64,000 nucleotides of DNA from Candidatus Absconditabacterales bacterium (lineage in GTDB: Bacteria; Patescibacteriota; Gracilibacteria; Absconditabacterales; Absconditicoccaceae). The stretch covers positions 19,852 to 83,851 of the forward strand of contig JALOAF010000001.1 in NCBI GenBank assembly GCA_023228925.1, in the 5' to 3' direction. Position 1 is the stretch's first letter, and each line of letters opens with the position of its first letter. Below the pieces are notes generated by a model. The model was given only the letters and a program-made list of their open reading frames with translations, searched no databases and was not told the DNA's origin. Positions 33,393 to 45,587 of the stretch are shown one piece after another. A program made the position numbers and the translations under genes.

Positions 33393-33899
33393 ATGTGAAC
33401 AATTCAAAAAACTTTGGTTGTTTTAAAACCAGACAGCATTAGTCGCACTCTTGTCTGACAAATTATTGGTCGCTTTGAGAGAGCAGGATTGCAAATTGTG
33501 GCTTCAAAAATGGTAGCTCCTAGTGTAGATTTTTTTAAGTGACACTATGAAAATATTGGTAAATTGGGTACAAGAAAATGAGAAGAAGTTTTAAATAGAG
33601 TTGTAGAAGATATGAGAAAAACTCCAGTACTTGCTATGGTTCTTGAATGAGTAGAAGCGGTAGAGTATGTTAGAAAAATAGTTGGATCAACAGAACCAAA
33701 ATCAGCAGTTCCTGGCACTATTAGATGAGATTTTGCACATATGTCTTATGCATATGCTGACAACAATCCTGGGACTTCAATATTTAATTTAATACATGCT
33801 TCAGCCAATCTACAAGAAGCTGAATTGGAAATCAAACATTGGTTTAATGAAAATGAAATATTTAAATATAAATCACTACATAGTGAATTTACTAGATAA
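33393..33899 (+). CDS. ndk: Nucleoside diphosphate kinase
   Basis: 168 residues. LVVLKPDSISR opens the fold and the phosphorylated His lies in NLIHASAN near residue 136. GTIRGDFA before it binds the nucleotide. It makes NTPs from NDPs. It is about 20 residues longer than E. coli Ndk, at the C-terminus. Six of 13 Gly are UGA, including the second codon. Confidence 0.95.
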
Positions 33900-33931
33900 T
33901 ATAAAAAAGTTTTAATTTATGAAATTTTAAA

Positions 33932-34156
33932 ATGAAAAAAGGAATACATTCTCAATATTACAAAGATGTAGCTGTTCAATGTATATGTGGAGCAGAATTT
34001 ACTGTAAACTCTACAGTAGCTGGTCCTATAAAAGTTGAAACCTGTTATCAATGTCATCCAGTGTTCAATAAAGATAGAGTTGTAAAAAAAGTAGCAAAAG
34101 GAAGAATGGAAAAATTCTTAGAAAAGCAAAAGAAAATGGATGCTATGAAAAAATAA
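33932..34156 (+). CDS. rpmE: Ribosomal protein bL31
   Basis: 74 residues. MKKGIHSQYY is the family N-terminus. The zinc-binding type is indicated by CICGAEF and CYQCHPVF. No UGA codon is present among its four glycines. Confidence 0.93.
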   Translation: MKKGIHSQYYKDVAVQCICGAEFTVNSTVAGPIKVETCYQCHPVFNKDRVVKKVAKGRMEKFLEKQKKMDAMKK

Positions 34157-34210
34157 ACTTATTTTTGTTATACAGCACAATAGTACTTTATATTGGGTAC
34201 TAAATGATTT

Positions 34211-34843
34211 ATGATAAGAAAATCTGTTATTCAAAGAAATATAAATACTTCTGAAATTCATCATGTAATTGGTCATCATGGAAGTGTTTTTTTGAAATTA
34301 TTTTTCAAATATTTTTTGATATTACTTTCTTTAATATTAGTTTTTTTGTTATTAGATAGGTATATCTCACGAGAATATCTTTCTTGGATTTTTGCTGCTT
34401 TGTGATTTATTGCTTTTGTGAAATTTTGTATAGATTTTTTAAACATATACTTAGATGCTTTAGTAATGACTCAATCTGGAGTTATTTTATATTTACGAGA
34501 ATGACTTTTGGAATATAAAACTGAACTTTTTGATCGAGAAAAAATAGAAACAATTTCACATACCCAAAAATGATTGCGAGATAAATTGTTTTTGAGATGA
34601 AATATTACTATAAAATTAAATTATTGAATAGATTTTCCTTTTGAAAATATCTCCAATCCAAAAAAACAAGCTGACAAACTATTACAACTTAAGGCACATT
34701 TTTCTTACAGCAAAGATGACGATTCTTTATCTGCAGGTGATGAAAAAAAATTTGATATATTGGTTGAAGCTTTGTGAGAGGTTGTAAAAGATTATATAGA
34801 TAAATGAAGTGGCGCTTCTGAAGAAGATTGGGAAGAGTTCTAG
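34211..34843 (+). CDS. Membrane protein with PH-like domain
   Basis: 210 residues. Two membrane helices (about residues 28-48 and 56-80) are followed by a soluble domain (LVMTQSGVILYLREGLLEYKTELFDREKIETISHTQKGLRDKLFLRGNI in outline) that fits bacterial PH-like domains. The C-terminal 50 residues are acidic. Function unknown; such proteins are thought to act in envelope or membrane stress. Confidence 0.65.
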
Positions 34844-35271
34844 CTCTATCAATTTAAAAAATTGAATATCATTTCACCTATTTAGTAAATGTTACAATAT
34901 CTTGTTGTTTTACAGAATTTTGTAAAACTAAAAACTATCAAATTTGTAAATTTAAAATTTGTTTTATGATAAAACAATGTGAAAATAAATTTTTAAAAAC
35001 AAAATTATAAATTTTGGTGAAAATTAAAAATTATCTAAAATATATACAAAATTAACTCGTCTAAAAAATTACTTTTTGCAATTGAATCTAAAATCATTAC
35101 ATTTACAATGAAATTTGAAAAACATAGAAATTTAGTCACTTAAAAAAGAGCTCAGACAGCTTGTATTAATTTGTTCAATGCTGTGCTTGTTCTGAATAAT
35201 GTCTGATCTTTTTTCTAAGTTTCTAGTTTCTATAATCAAATTTTATATTTATTATTTTAATACTAGAAATT
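34844..35271. other. A+T-rich gap upstream of pnp
   Basis: No gene is seen. The right end holds a long hairpin, listed separately, and TATAAT at about 35232-35237. The rest is A+T-rich with small inverted repeats (for example, TTTTACA with TGTAAAA near 34912). Confidence 0.6.
35143..35215 (+). promoter_or_regulatory. Long hairpin in the pnp leader
   Basis: AAAAAGA plus TCAGACA (35152-35158) pairs with TGTCTGA (35200-35206) plus TCTTTTT, enclosing about 41 bases. The T-run makes it terminator-like. In E. coli the pnp leader hairpin mediates autoregulation; a similar role here is inference. Confidence 0.5.
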
Positions 35272-37410
35272 ATGACAGTTACAAAAAAACAATTTCAAAC
35301 AGTAGAATTTACTACTGAACTTGCTGCTAGAAAAATTTCCTTTGAAACTTGAAAACTAGCTATGCAGGCTGACAGTTCTATTAGACTACAGTATGGAGAC
35401 AATGTGTTGCTATTTACTACTTGTATGGATAAAAATCCAAGAGAAGGTACTGATTTTTTACCACTAATGATTGATTACAGAGAAAGTTATTCTGCAGCAG
35501 GTAGAATAGCATGAGCTTTATATAGGAGAAGAGAGTGAAAAGCATCAGAGGCAGCTACTCTTTATGCTAGAATGTCTGATAGAGCATTGAGGCCAATGTT
35601 TCCAAAAGGTATGATAAATAGTATTGTTCTTTCAGTTACACCTTTGGCTTTAGATCATACAATGGATATGGATGTTTCCAATATTATTTGATCCTCAGTA
35701 TCTATTATGGCAGCATGAATACCATTTGACGGTCCTGTATGAGCAGTGCAAATTTGATACAAAGATGGGCAGTTTTTAGTAAATCCTACTAGAGAAGAGC
35801 TTGATGCAGGAATATTAAACTTATTGTTAGCTGGTAAAAAATGATCAATTAATATGATAGAGTGTGGAGCCAATGAAGTATCAGAAGATGTATTGAAACA
35901 GGCATTTGTTTTATGACAACAAGAAATAGATAAATCTTGTGATATTCAACTAGAGTTCTTAAACAAACTAAATATCCAAAAGCGAGAAGTTGTGTTCAAC
36001 AAACCTTGAGAAGAAGTAAAATCTTTTATTTCAGATTTTATGACTCAAGATAAATTAGATTCTTTGACATGAAATACAAAAGTTCCATTCAATCTATTGT
36101 TTTCTCAATATGAAAAAGAAGTTTTGGATTTAGCTAAAGAAAAAATAGAAGATCCAGACAATCAAGAATTTACAGAAAGTAAGGTGAAAATGTGATTTTT
36201 TGAAGTAATAAAAGATTTTATTAGAAATCGTACTATAGATACATGAGTTAGGCTTGATAATAGAAATATGTATGATATTAGACCCTTATTTTGTGAGGTA
36301 GATAATTTACCAAAAGTTCATGGAGCAGGTCTTTTTTGGAGGTGAGATACACAAGTTTTGACGACGACTACTTTGTGATGACCAAAAGATTATCTTGTTT
36401 ATGATGATATGGAAAACGACAATGTTCAACAAAGATATTTTCATCATTACAATTTTCCTCCTTTTTCTGTATGAGAGGCTAATACAATTAGATTTGTATG
36501 AAGAAGAGAAATTGGACACGGAAAGTTAGCAGAAAAAGCATTGATGCCTATGATACCTTCCAAAGAAGAATTCCCTTATAGTATTAGAACAGTTTCTGAA
36601 TGTATGTCCTCTGGTTGATCAACTTCAATGGCTTCTGTTTGTGGTTCAACTTTATCTTTGATGGATGCAGGAGTTCCTTTAAAAAAACCAGTAGCAGGAA
36701 TCGCTATGTGATTGATGACAAAAAATACTGATGGAGATGATATTTCAAAATATGTTATTTTAAATGATTTACAATGAACAGAAGATTTTACTGGAGATAT
36801 GGATTTTAAAGTAGCAGGTACTAGAGAAGGAGTTACAGCAATTCAATTGGATACAAAACTTAAATGACTTACTATGGAAATAGTTCATGAAACTGTTTCT
36901 AGAGCTATTCAGTGATACAATGAAATTATGGACATTATGATGGAAACTATTCCAAGTAGTAGAACACAAGTGAAAGAATCTGCTCCAAAAATTAGAGTAT
37001 TCAAAATAAATCCAGAAAAGGTAAAGGAAGTAATTGGAAAATGAGGTGATGTCATAAATCAAATTATTGAAGATTGTGATGGAATTAAAATAGATTTTGA
37101 GGATGATGGTACTTGTTTTTTGACTCATCCAGATCAAGCTATGATAGAAAAAGCTGAAAAAATTATATTAGAAATAGCTACAGATTTAGAGGTTTGACAA
37201 TCTTTTGAAGCTAAAATATCTAGAATAGAAGACTATGGGTTGTTTTTAGATTTGCCAAAAGGGAAAAGATGACTTTGTCATATTTCTGATTTATGACAAA
37301 GATTTGATGGTTGACTAGAAAAACATTTCAAAATATGACAGTTGATGAATGTGACAATAAAAGAAATCGACAATATGTGAAGGATAAAGGTTAAAAGAAA
37401 ATTAGCTTAA
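35272..37410 (+). CDS. pnp: Polyribonucleotide nucleotidyltransferase (PNPase)
   Basis: 712 residues. Two RNase PH domains: the first near residues 12-230 with [18 protein letters not shown], the second from about 320 with [11 protein letters not shown] and the [12 protein letters not shown] active region. A KH domain follows, with VIGKGGDVIN where the second Gly of GKGG is TGA, and an S1 domain to the end. It degrades RNA 3' to 5' with phosphate. Terminator at 37450-37480. Confidence 0.97.
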
Positions 37411-37423
37411 TATTAACCAATAA

Positions 37424-37639
37424 CTATTTACAAAAAAAGCTGAATACAAAAAAGGGAGGTCAAAATGCCTCCTTTTTTTTATTTCTATGTATTCGTCTAT
37501 AAATAGGTTTCCTCAAATTTTTATGAAGAACCTTTCCCATTTTCATTGTTCTCACCATTCTATTCAATAGTGTGTTGTTTACACCAAGATACCTTTGTCC
37601 TAATATAGGATCATAGGTAAAAATCAAAATCTGTTCCAT
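37424..37639 (-). CDS. Possible small basic protein
   Basis: 71 codons from an ATG at 37639. The first 53 residues look protein-like (MEQILIFTYDPILGQRYLG, then a Lys/Arg-rich part), but the last 18 read through the pnp terminator hairpin, which argues against it. It lies 32 bases downstream of the ITPase-like gene. Confidence 0.3.
37450..37480 (+). terminator. Terminator of pnp
   Basis: AAAGGGAGG, loop, CCTCCTTT followed by T residues. Confidence 0.85.
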
Positions 37640-37671
37640 AATTTTTTTGTTTTAATTAGTATTATATTTTT

Positions 37672-38208
37672 TTATTTAAATAATTTATTAAAAAACGGAG
37701 CTATAGCAGCTTGTGTACTAATTTTAAAAGAATCTGCTCTAGTAATCATATCGTCTGATAGCTCTCCAAAGGTTCCATTATTGCTTCTAACTTCATCTTT
37801 ATTTGTAAGCTTATTAATTACATCGCTTAAGTCGCCTTTATTTTTGTAGAGTTCGTATTGAATCTTTTCTGGAATTTCTATCATTGGAGAGAATCAATAA
37901 TATCAAATTCAATCTTTGTTTTCTATGTATGTTGCTCAAAATAAAAAATATTTTTTTCAGATTTTACTAGTTCATCATTCCAATCATATATAAAAATCTG
38001 CATTTTCTACTTCTTTTTTCAAATTTTCCACTCTATTTTTTGCTCATAACATTACTTCTTCTATACTAAGTGGCATATCTGAAACATTTGATTCAGTTTT
38101 TTTAGCCTCATATCTAATATATTGTCATTGAAAGTAAGGACAGTTTTGAAGGGCTAATTCTACTGCATCTAGCTTTGGTTTTCTAAGTGATCAAATTGCA
38201 ATTAGCAT
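37672..38208 (-). CDS. Inosine/xanthosine triphosphatase-like protein (DUF84/YjjX)
   Basis: 178 residues. The start IGSLRKPKLDAVELAL, the central GLEGG motif and the C-terminal FGELSDDMITRADSF block match the DUF84/YjjX NTPase family, which hydrolyses non-canonical purine triphosphates. Glycines in GLEGG are largely UGA. Downstream of pheS on the same strand, 74 bases away. Confidence 0.75.
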
Positions 38209-38282
38209 AATAAAATGATTTGTAAATTAAATAATTTCTAAATTTTGTGAAGCTGTAAGTAGTAATTGTTGATTTATTTGAC

Positions 38283-39299
38283 CTAAAAACTTTTAACAAA
38301 TCTCAAGTCTCCATTTGTAAAATATCTAATATCTTTGATTCCATATCTAATTGCAGCTAATCTACTTATTCATATTCCAAAAGCAAATCATGATCGTTGT
38401 TCTGGATCTACTCATCATTCTTTTAATACATTTGGATGAATCATTCCAGCACCCAAAAGTTCTATTCGATTAGATTTGGAAGTATCTCAAGTTTTTGGAT
38501 CTATAATATCATATCTTGCGTCTATTTCAAAGCCTGGCTCCACAAAAGGAAAATGACAAGGTCTCATTCTAGTTTCTACCTTTCTTCAAATTATAGCTGA
38601 AAGTAAAGTTGTAATATAGTTTTTGAAATGAGCTATACTTATATCTTTATCTATATATATTCATTCAATATATTGAAACATAACATCATGAGTAGCATCC
38701 ATATCATCAAATCTATAACATCTACCAGGAGAAACAAGTTTTAATGGTACTCAATATTTTTGAATGTCTTGTACCTGATGTGCAGAATTGTGAGTTCTAA
38801 ATACAAAATTTTCTCAATCTGGACTTTGTTCTTCTAGATATATAGTATCATGTGTTTCTGTAGCGGGATGAGATAGGGGTATGTTTACAGAAGCAAAATT
38901 TTCATATTTTGTTACTATTTCGTGACCATAATCTATGGTAAATCACATATTTTGAGCTATTTTTTCTAGATCTCTTCTAGTTTTTGCAAGCAAACTAAAA
39001 TGTCATCATTCATATTTTTTTGCATTTACAGAAATGTCTACAATATCTTTTGACAATTGTAGATTGATCTCTAAAATTGAAATTTCATTCTCTTTTTTAG
39101 AATACTCTTCATTAAGTTTAGTTTTGATTTCAGAGAGCTTTGCTCACAATATTTTTTTCTCCTCAATACTCGCATCTTTCATTTTGGAAAACTCTTCGTT
39201 TAACAATCATTTTTTAGATAAATATTTTTGAAAAAAATTTTCTAATTTTTCTTTTGTATCAACTAAACTTAATTCTTCTAAAACTTGATTTAAATCCAT
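38283..39299 (-). CDS. pheS: Phenylalanyl-tRNA synthetase alpha subunit
   Basis: 338 residues. The N-terminal coiled-coil arm (about residues 1-85) is followed by the class II core with SHPATETHDTIYL, motif 2 RTHNSAHQVQ and GRCYRFDDMDATHD, and FPFVEPGFEID and the GIGISRLAA motif 3. No pheT is seen next to it, which is unusual because the two genes are commonly adjacent. Stop is TAG. Confidence 0.95.
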
Positions 39300-39439
39300 A
39301 ATGAATAATTAAACAATAAAAAAACAATTAAAACATTTAAAATATGTTTATTGTTTTATATTCATTTTTCAATTGCTTTTAGATTTGACTTTTTGTGTTA
39401 TATGTTTATAGTCTAAGTTAGAAACAAAAAAAGATAAAG

Positions 39440-39817
39440 ATGAGACAAAAAAAGATTTTCATTCTAGTTGGCTGGTTACATATAGACAAAGAGATTGTCT
39501 TTGAAGTTTTTAACAGTGAGTTTGAAAACTGTAGATGTCGATTTATTTCCAACTATCATTATCTACAAAAAAAATTCAACTATTGGAACTTCACGAACGA
39601 GAAAATAGCTGCTATTTTTATTGGCCCTGTACCACATAAAACAGCAGCTGGAGATTGTAATTCTATGGCTTCTGAGCTTGTTATTGCAAATTCTCCAACC
39701 CCAGTCTTTGTTTGTAAAAATAAAGCTGGAGTTTTGAAGTTTACTAAGACATCTATAAAAAAATCAATATCAGATTATAAAAAACATATAAAAAAGTCTG
39801 ATATTAATAGCCAATAA
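39440..39817 (+). CDS. Hypothetical protein without UGA codons
   Basis: 125 residues, not recognised. The central GPVPHKTAAGDCNSMASELV block looks like a conserved active or binding site and repeats the style of small single-domain enzymes. No glycine is UGA, but only four glycines are present, so this is weak evidence of transfer. Its own terminator follows at 39819-39851. Confidence 0.65.
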   Translation: MRQKKIFILVGWLHIDKEIVFEVFNSEFENCRCRFISNYHYLQKKFNYWNFTNEKIAAIFIGPVPHKTAAGDCNSMASELVIANSPTPVFVCKNKAGVLKFTKTSIKKSISDYKKHIKKSDINSQ

Positions 39818-39818
39818 G

Positions 39819-39851
39819 AAAAAGTCCTTAATTATATTTCGGACTTTTTTT
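39819..39851 (+). terminator. Terminator hairpin
   Basis: AAAGTCC, loop, GGACTTT with a T-run. Confidence 0.8.
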
Positions 39852-39923
39852 GTTTATTCAATATATTTTATTCCTTGTTTTTAATGTTTGTCAAACCAAC
39901 TTGTAGTACAAAATGTTTTTTTT

Positions 39924-39952
39924 TTGCAATATTTCTCTTTTGCTATTATAAT
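39924..39952 (+). promoter_or_regulatory. Promoter of the ABC ATPase gene
   Basis: TTGCAA (39924-39929), 17-base spacer, TATAAT (39947-39952), 35 bases before the start. Confidence 0.8.
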
Positions 39953-39987
39953 TGAATATAATTATATTTATTAATAATAAATTTATT

Positions 39988-40659
39988 ATGGACAAACAAA
40001 CTCATAATTTGCTAATCAATGTTGATAATCTTACTCGAGGCTTTGGAGATACACCAGAACTTTTGTTTGATAGATTCAACTTTTCTTTGTATAAATGAGA
40101 TTTTACAGTATTAATGTGAAGATCTGGGAGATGAAAAACAACATTTTCTAAATTTTTAACATGAAAACTAAAAGCTCCAAGAAAATCAATTTATTATAAA
40201 ATGTCAGATCTTGCTTCTTTTTCTGACAAAGAAATTCAAGCTTATAGAAGAGAACTTTGATTGATTTTTCAGAATTCCAAGCTCTTAAAATCTCTAAGTG
40301 TAAGAGATAATATTATCTATCCTTTGAAAATATATGGCATGGGAGATGCAACGATAGAAGCAAAATATGCTAGGGTTAGGAGAGAATTAGATTTGATAAA
40401 TATTGAAGATAGAGAAATAGCAAGACTTAGCTGATGAGAAAGGCAGTTGGTAAATATGGCAAGAGCAATTATTCATGATCCAGAATTTATTATAGCAGAT
40501 GAACCAACAGGGAATTTAGATCGGGAAAACACTCAAAAAATAGCTGATATTTTAATAAAATTTCACAAAGAGTGAAAAACAATACTTTTGTTTACACATG
40601 ATATTCACCTGCTTAATTATATAAAAAGCTCAATCAATGTTAACTTATTTAAACTTTAA
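39988..40659 (+). CDS. ABC transporter ATP-binding protein, FtsE/LolD-like
   Basis: 223 residues. Walker A GRSGRGKTT near residues 43-51, Q-loop LIFQNSKLL, signature LSGGERQ with both Gly written TGATGA, Walker B IIADEPTGNLD and the switch His in THD. The sequence resembles FtsE and LolD ATPases, which pair with a permease. No FtsX or LolC-type permease is adjacent, so the partner must be elsewhere. Confidence 0.92.
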
Positions 40660-40674
40660 TAAAAAAAAATAGAT

Positions 40675-41136
40675 ATGAACAAAAAAGATATATTAAAAGA
40701 GCAAATAATTGATGAAATATCAAAAATAGATATTGCATGATATTTAAAAGAGGAAATCGAAAAAACTTTATGATATTTTCATTATTATAAATTAAAAAAT
40801 ATTCATAAAAATATTGATTTTTTAAAAGATTACTTATTTTTTCTAGACCAAAAAAACTATAAACAAATGGACTTATTACAATGTGATTGTGATATGGAAA
40901 TAGAGGTTGCTGGACATGATGTATATTATTATATTTCTCAAAAATGATTAGATTTTGTTTGAGAAAAAAAGATTAAACAAAAAATTTGGCAAAATGATTT
41001 TAGCTTAAACTCTATAATGTTGGGGGTTAAAGGCTTTTTACTTTTAACTATGGATGAATTTTGTAATGCTAGTCCTGTAAGACTATCTATTAGTAAAGTA
41101 CTATGGGATAAAGAAATGGCAGTAAATAAAAGTTAA
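40675..41136 (+). CDS. Hypothetical protein
   Basis: 153 residues; no family recognised. The N-terminal half is helical and rich in Lys, Ile and Tyr. A CDCDMEIE segment is near residue 70. It starts 15 bases after the ABC ATPase, so it is probably cotranscribed. A terminator follows at 41161-41186. Confidence 0.65.
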
Positions 41137-41160
41137 TCTAAAACAAATTATTACAATAAT

Positions 41161-41186
41161 AAAATGATTTATAGAAATCATTTTTT
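41161..41186. terminator. Terminator hairpin
   Basis: AAAATGATTT, loop ATAG, AAATCATTTT and T-run. Confidence 0.75.
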
Positions 41187-41413
41187 ATAATTAATTATAA
41201 TACTTTTTTCATATTTTTTTCTGTGTAAAACATAAGTTGATTGCTTAAGAAAATAAAAGCACTTTCTTATTATACTGAGATTTATACTTTTGGACAACAA
41301 AGCAATTTAACTATGTTTTTACATTTTAATATTCTTGTCCTTGAAATTAGTGATAGCATTTATAACATACAAGATATTTATGGAAGAAAAATATTTATAA
41401 ACAAATCAACCTA

Positions 41414-43690
41414 ATGGCTAAAAATCTAGTTATAGTAGAATCTCCTGCAAAATCAGAAACTATCAAAAAAATACTAGGAAATGATTTTGAAGTAAAAGCA
41501 TCTTATGGACATGTGGTAGACCTGCCACAAAAAAGCTTGTGAGTAGATGTGCAAAACAATTTTAAACCAACATATGAAGTTAGCCCTGACAAAAAGAAAA
41601 CCATATCTGAACTAAAAAAACATGCAAAACAGGCTGAAAAAGTATGGATTGCAACTGATGAAGATCGTGAATGAGAGGCCATTGGACGACATGTAGCAAA
41701 TGAATTATGACTTGATATCAAAAATACAGATAGGATAGTTTTTCATGAAATTACAAAAAAAGCGATAGAACATGCTGTGGCAAATCCTAGGACAATAGAT
41801 ATGAATCTTGTAGATGCACAGCAAGCTAGAAGAGTTTTGGATCGTCTTGTTTGATTTGAATTATCTCCTGTGCTTTGGAAAAAAATTTCTAAAGGATTGT
41901 CGGCAGGTAGAGTACAGTCTGTGGCTGTTCGCTTGATTGTAGAAAGAGAAAGGGAAATAGAACAATTTAAATCAGATAATTTTTTTAGAACAGTTTGAAC
42001 TTTTGTCTGAGATTCAAAACAAAATTTTAATGCTACATTAAATGCTGATTTCAAAAAAATAGAAGATGTGAAATCTTTTTTGGAATTGTGTAAAAGCTCT
42101 GAGTTTCAAGTTTTTAGTGTAGAAACTAAGCCTGGCAAAAAAACTCCATCGGCTCCATTTACAACTTCTACACTACAACAAGAAGCAAGTAGAAAATTAT
42201 GATTTTCTGTTTCTCGTACTATGCAAGTAGCTCAAAAATTGTATGAAGCATGACATATTACCTATATGAGAACTGATTCTGTAAATTTATCGCAAGATGC
42301 TATTTCTGCAGCACAAATAGAAATTACAAAAAACTATTGAAAAGAATATTCAAATCCAACTGCATACAAATCTAAGTCAAAATGAGCTCAAGAAGCACAT
42401 GAATGTATTAGACCAACACATATGGAAAATTCCATTGTATGAACAGATGTCTCACAAAAAAAGCTATACGAGTTGATTTGGAAAAGGACTATTGCTTCTC
42501 AAATGTCGCCAGCAAAAATAGAAAAAACAAAAGCAGTTTTGGATATTTCAAATAGCAAAAACAAATTTATTGCAGAATGAGAAGTGATCAAATTTGATGG
42601 TTTTTTAAAGGTTTACATAGAATCTTTGGACGATGAAAATGAAGAAAACAATTCTATGTTACCAAAATTAACAGAATGAGAAAAATTGAATATGTTGGAA
42701 ATTATTAGTACTGAAAAGTTTAAAAAACATCCAGCAAGATATACAGAAGCTAGTTTAGTAAAAGAATTGGAAAAACAATGAATTGGTCGCCCCTCTACCT
42801 ATGCACCAACTATTTCTACAATACAAAAAAGATGATATGTTGTTTTAGATAGTAGAGCTTGAGAAAAAAGAGATTATTCTGAACTGGTTTTGAAAAATAA
42901 TGATATTTCAACTAATATCAAATCCCAAAATACTTGAGTAGAAAAAAACAAATTATTTCCTACTGATGTTGGGAGAACAGTTACTGATTTTTTGATAGAA
43001 AATTTTAAAAATATTATGGATTATAGTTTTACGGCATCTGTAGAAGAACAGTTTGATTTAATTGCATCTTGAGAAATTAAATGGGGCAAAATGCTGGAAG
43101 ATTTTTATTGACCATTTCATAAAGACGTAATTAATGCTGAATGAACTGAAAGATTTAGTGGAGAAAGAATTTTGTGAACAGATCCAAAAACTTGAAAAAC
43201 CGTTTTAGTGAGAATCGGTAGGTTTGGACCTCTTGTACAAATTTGAACAGCTGATGATGAAGATAAAAAATTTGCAAATATTCCTGTATGAAAAACTATT
43301 GAAACTATTGGCTTGGAGGAAGCTTTAGATTGTTTTAAACTTCCAAGAGAGATTGGAGAGTACGAATGAGAAATTATTGTGTCTGCAATATGAAGATTTG
43401 GTCCTTATGTGAAATACAAAGATTTATTTGTTTCTATTCCAAAAAGTTTGGAAACAGATCCAATGTCTATTAGTCTAGAACAGTCTATTGAACTCATAAA
43501 AGCAAAACAAGAAATAATTGCAAATAAATATATACATGAATTTGCTTATGAATGAAAGAAAATTGAAGTTTTGAACGGACCATATTGACCATATATCAAA
43601 TATGATAAAAAAAATTATAGAATTCCAAAATGATGAAAAGATGCCACAGATTTGACTTTGGAAGATTGTCTGAAAATAATTAAAAAATAA
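41414..43690 (+). CDS. topA: DNA topoisomerase I
   Basis: 758 residues. The Toprim domain starts with [13 protein letters not shown] and carries ATDEDREGEAIG. The catalytic Tyr is in HITYMRTDS near residue 285. RPSTYAP marks the fourth segment of the core. The C-terminal part has several short repeats of the type [11 protein letters not shown] instead of zinc fingers, as in the topo I C-repeat family. It relaxes negative supercoils. Downstream of a 277-base gap without a clear gene. Confidence 0.97.
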
Positions 43691-43809
43691 AAAAAATTGG
43701 AAACAAGCAACAACAAAATGATAAAAAAACAAAATGATAATTGTAAACTGTGCCTTGTACACTGTGAGTTGTATATTGCCAAAAAACTTTACAAAATTTA
43801 TGAATTTTT

Positions 43810-44847
43810 ATGTTAAAACTACGATATGAATATTTCTCTGAATCTTACCCCAGATTTGGAGTATATAAGATTCAAGAATGAGAAAAAATTCAGCATCATA
43901 TTTTGCATGAAAAATTTTCTAAAATAATTGATACTGCTTTTGAGGAAAAACAGATTCAACACACATTTTTATTGGATGAAAGTAGATTTTCTTTTTTTAG
44001 ATTTGATATTTTTTTGGAAATAGAGGATAATTTTTCTATACAAAAATTACAAGAAATCACAAAAGAAAAAATGGAACAAATAGAATTACAACAAGGAATT
44101 CAATGAAAATTTCTTACAACATACATAGATAGTATTTTTGTAAATTGAGAAGAAAAAAAGTATTTGATATGAGAATCATGACAAGTTTTTTTTAGACTAT
44201 ATATTATTTATATTGATAGTAAAACATTGAATACTATCAACTCTTCTTTTGGTAAAGTCAGAGAAAATCCAAATATAAAAATCTTGCCACAATCTTTTCA
44301 CACAACATTGTTTTTAAGAAATTCTTTGAAAAGAGATAATTTTTTACTTTTATATATTACAGAATCTAGTGCAAAGGTGATCAAAATTACAAATAGTTTT
44401 TATGAATCTGTAAATGTAATAAACTTATGATTGTGAGCATTAAAACAAATGTACAAAGACAATTGAGTTTATCAATATTGGTATAAAAATTATAATGAAA
44501 TACAGCAAAATGTATTAGCAGAAAATTTAGTTGTGGAAACTCTTGAATTTTATTCTATGTTATTTTTTTCACGACTAGAAGAACAATGATGTGTTTGAAA
44601 CGATATTTTTGTAATATCTCCAATAGTTAAAAATTGACATTTTATGGAGGTTTTTAATAGGAAATATAGAGAATATACAAATAGCTATATTGTACCTTTT
44701 CATTATTCAGATAATTTAGAAACTTTTAATAAAGAGCGAGAGCCAGATGATATGGATGCTTTGGTTTATCTAAATCGTGAAAAAGTAGATGTATTATTTT
44801 GTAAAAAAATAAATGAAAATGGACAACAAGATAATAATGAATGATAA
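43810..44847 (+). CDS. Hypothetical protein upstream of the pilin, possibly PilM-like
   Basis: 345 residues. No strong family match. The central LLLYITESSAKVIKITNSFYESVNVINLGL stretch (in outline) resembles the actin-like fold of PilM/FtsA proteins, where a strand with conserved D or E is followed by a Gly-rich turn. The position 86 bases before a type IV pilin gene fits an inner-membrane assembly role. This is inference. Glycine is largely UGA. Confidence 0.5.
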
Positions 44848-44933
44848 TTAATATTTGATACAAATTTAGTATTGCAATAGTTAAAAAATTTTATATATAA
44901 TAGTTGATATTTTTTATATTTTTTGTGTTTTTG

Positions 44934-45518
44934 ATGAAAAACAAAAAATGATTTACCTTAATAGAAATGTTGATAGTAATTGTAATTATTGGAATTTTAG
45001 CTGCTGCTATCATACCTAGACTAAATTCTGCTAGAGGTAGAGCCAACGATGTTGCTCGTAAAGCAGACTTAAACCAAATAGCTACCGCTTTGATTACATA
45101 TCAATTGGACAATTGAAGATTTCCAGAATCTACAGGGACCACTATAGATACAATATCTGATGAACTTATAGAAGGAGGAATGACCTCTATCCCCAAAGAT
45201 CCAGCCAATAACAAAACATTTTCTTGAATCTCAAATGTAGTATCAGAACAAGATTCTCCATATTATTTATATACATCTATCAAAAAAAACTGAGTAGCAG
45301 ATTGATGATTTGTGCTTATGTCTAAAATGGAATCAGCATGACAAGCAAATTATGTGGTTTGTGAGGACAATCAAATAAGTTCAGCAAAAGAATATTCTGA
45401 TATACACTTATGCCAAACAATTAGTATAGAAGCGGCAAATGACTGTTTGTCTGCTACAGAGACAGGCACAAGTTGTAAATGAAGCTTAGATCAACTTAGA
45501 TATATCTATAAGTACTAA
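44934..45518 (+). CDS. Type IV pilin-like protein
   Basis: 194 residues. The prepilin site KKG|FTLIEMLIVIVIIGILAAA is at residues 5-24, and the Gly before the cut is TGA. The hydrophobic N-terminal helix is followed by a C-terminal domain with four Cys. Prepilin peptidase PilD would remove the first six residues. It may form a pilus or pseudopilus for attachment or uptake. Terminator at 45529-45558. Confidence 0.92.
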
Positions 45519-45528
45519 AATACCGTAC

Positions 45529-45558
45529 AAAAAAACCTGCCAAAATGCAGGATTTTTT
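45529..45558. terminator. Bidirectional terminator between the pilin gene and murB
   Basis: AAACCTGC, loop CAAAAT, GCAGGATTT with A- and T-runs on both sides. Confidence 0.8.
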
Positions 45559-45587
45559 GTATATCAGAAATATTGTTAAAATAAAAT

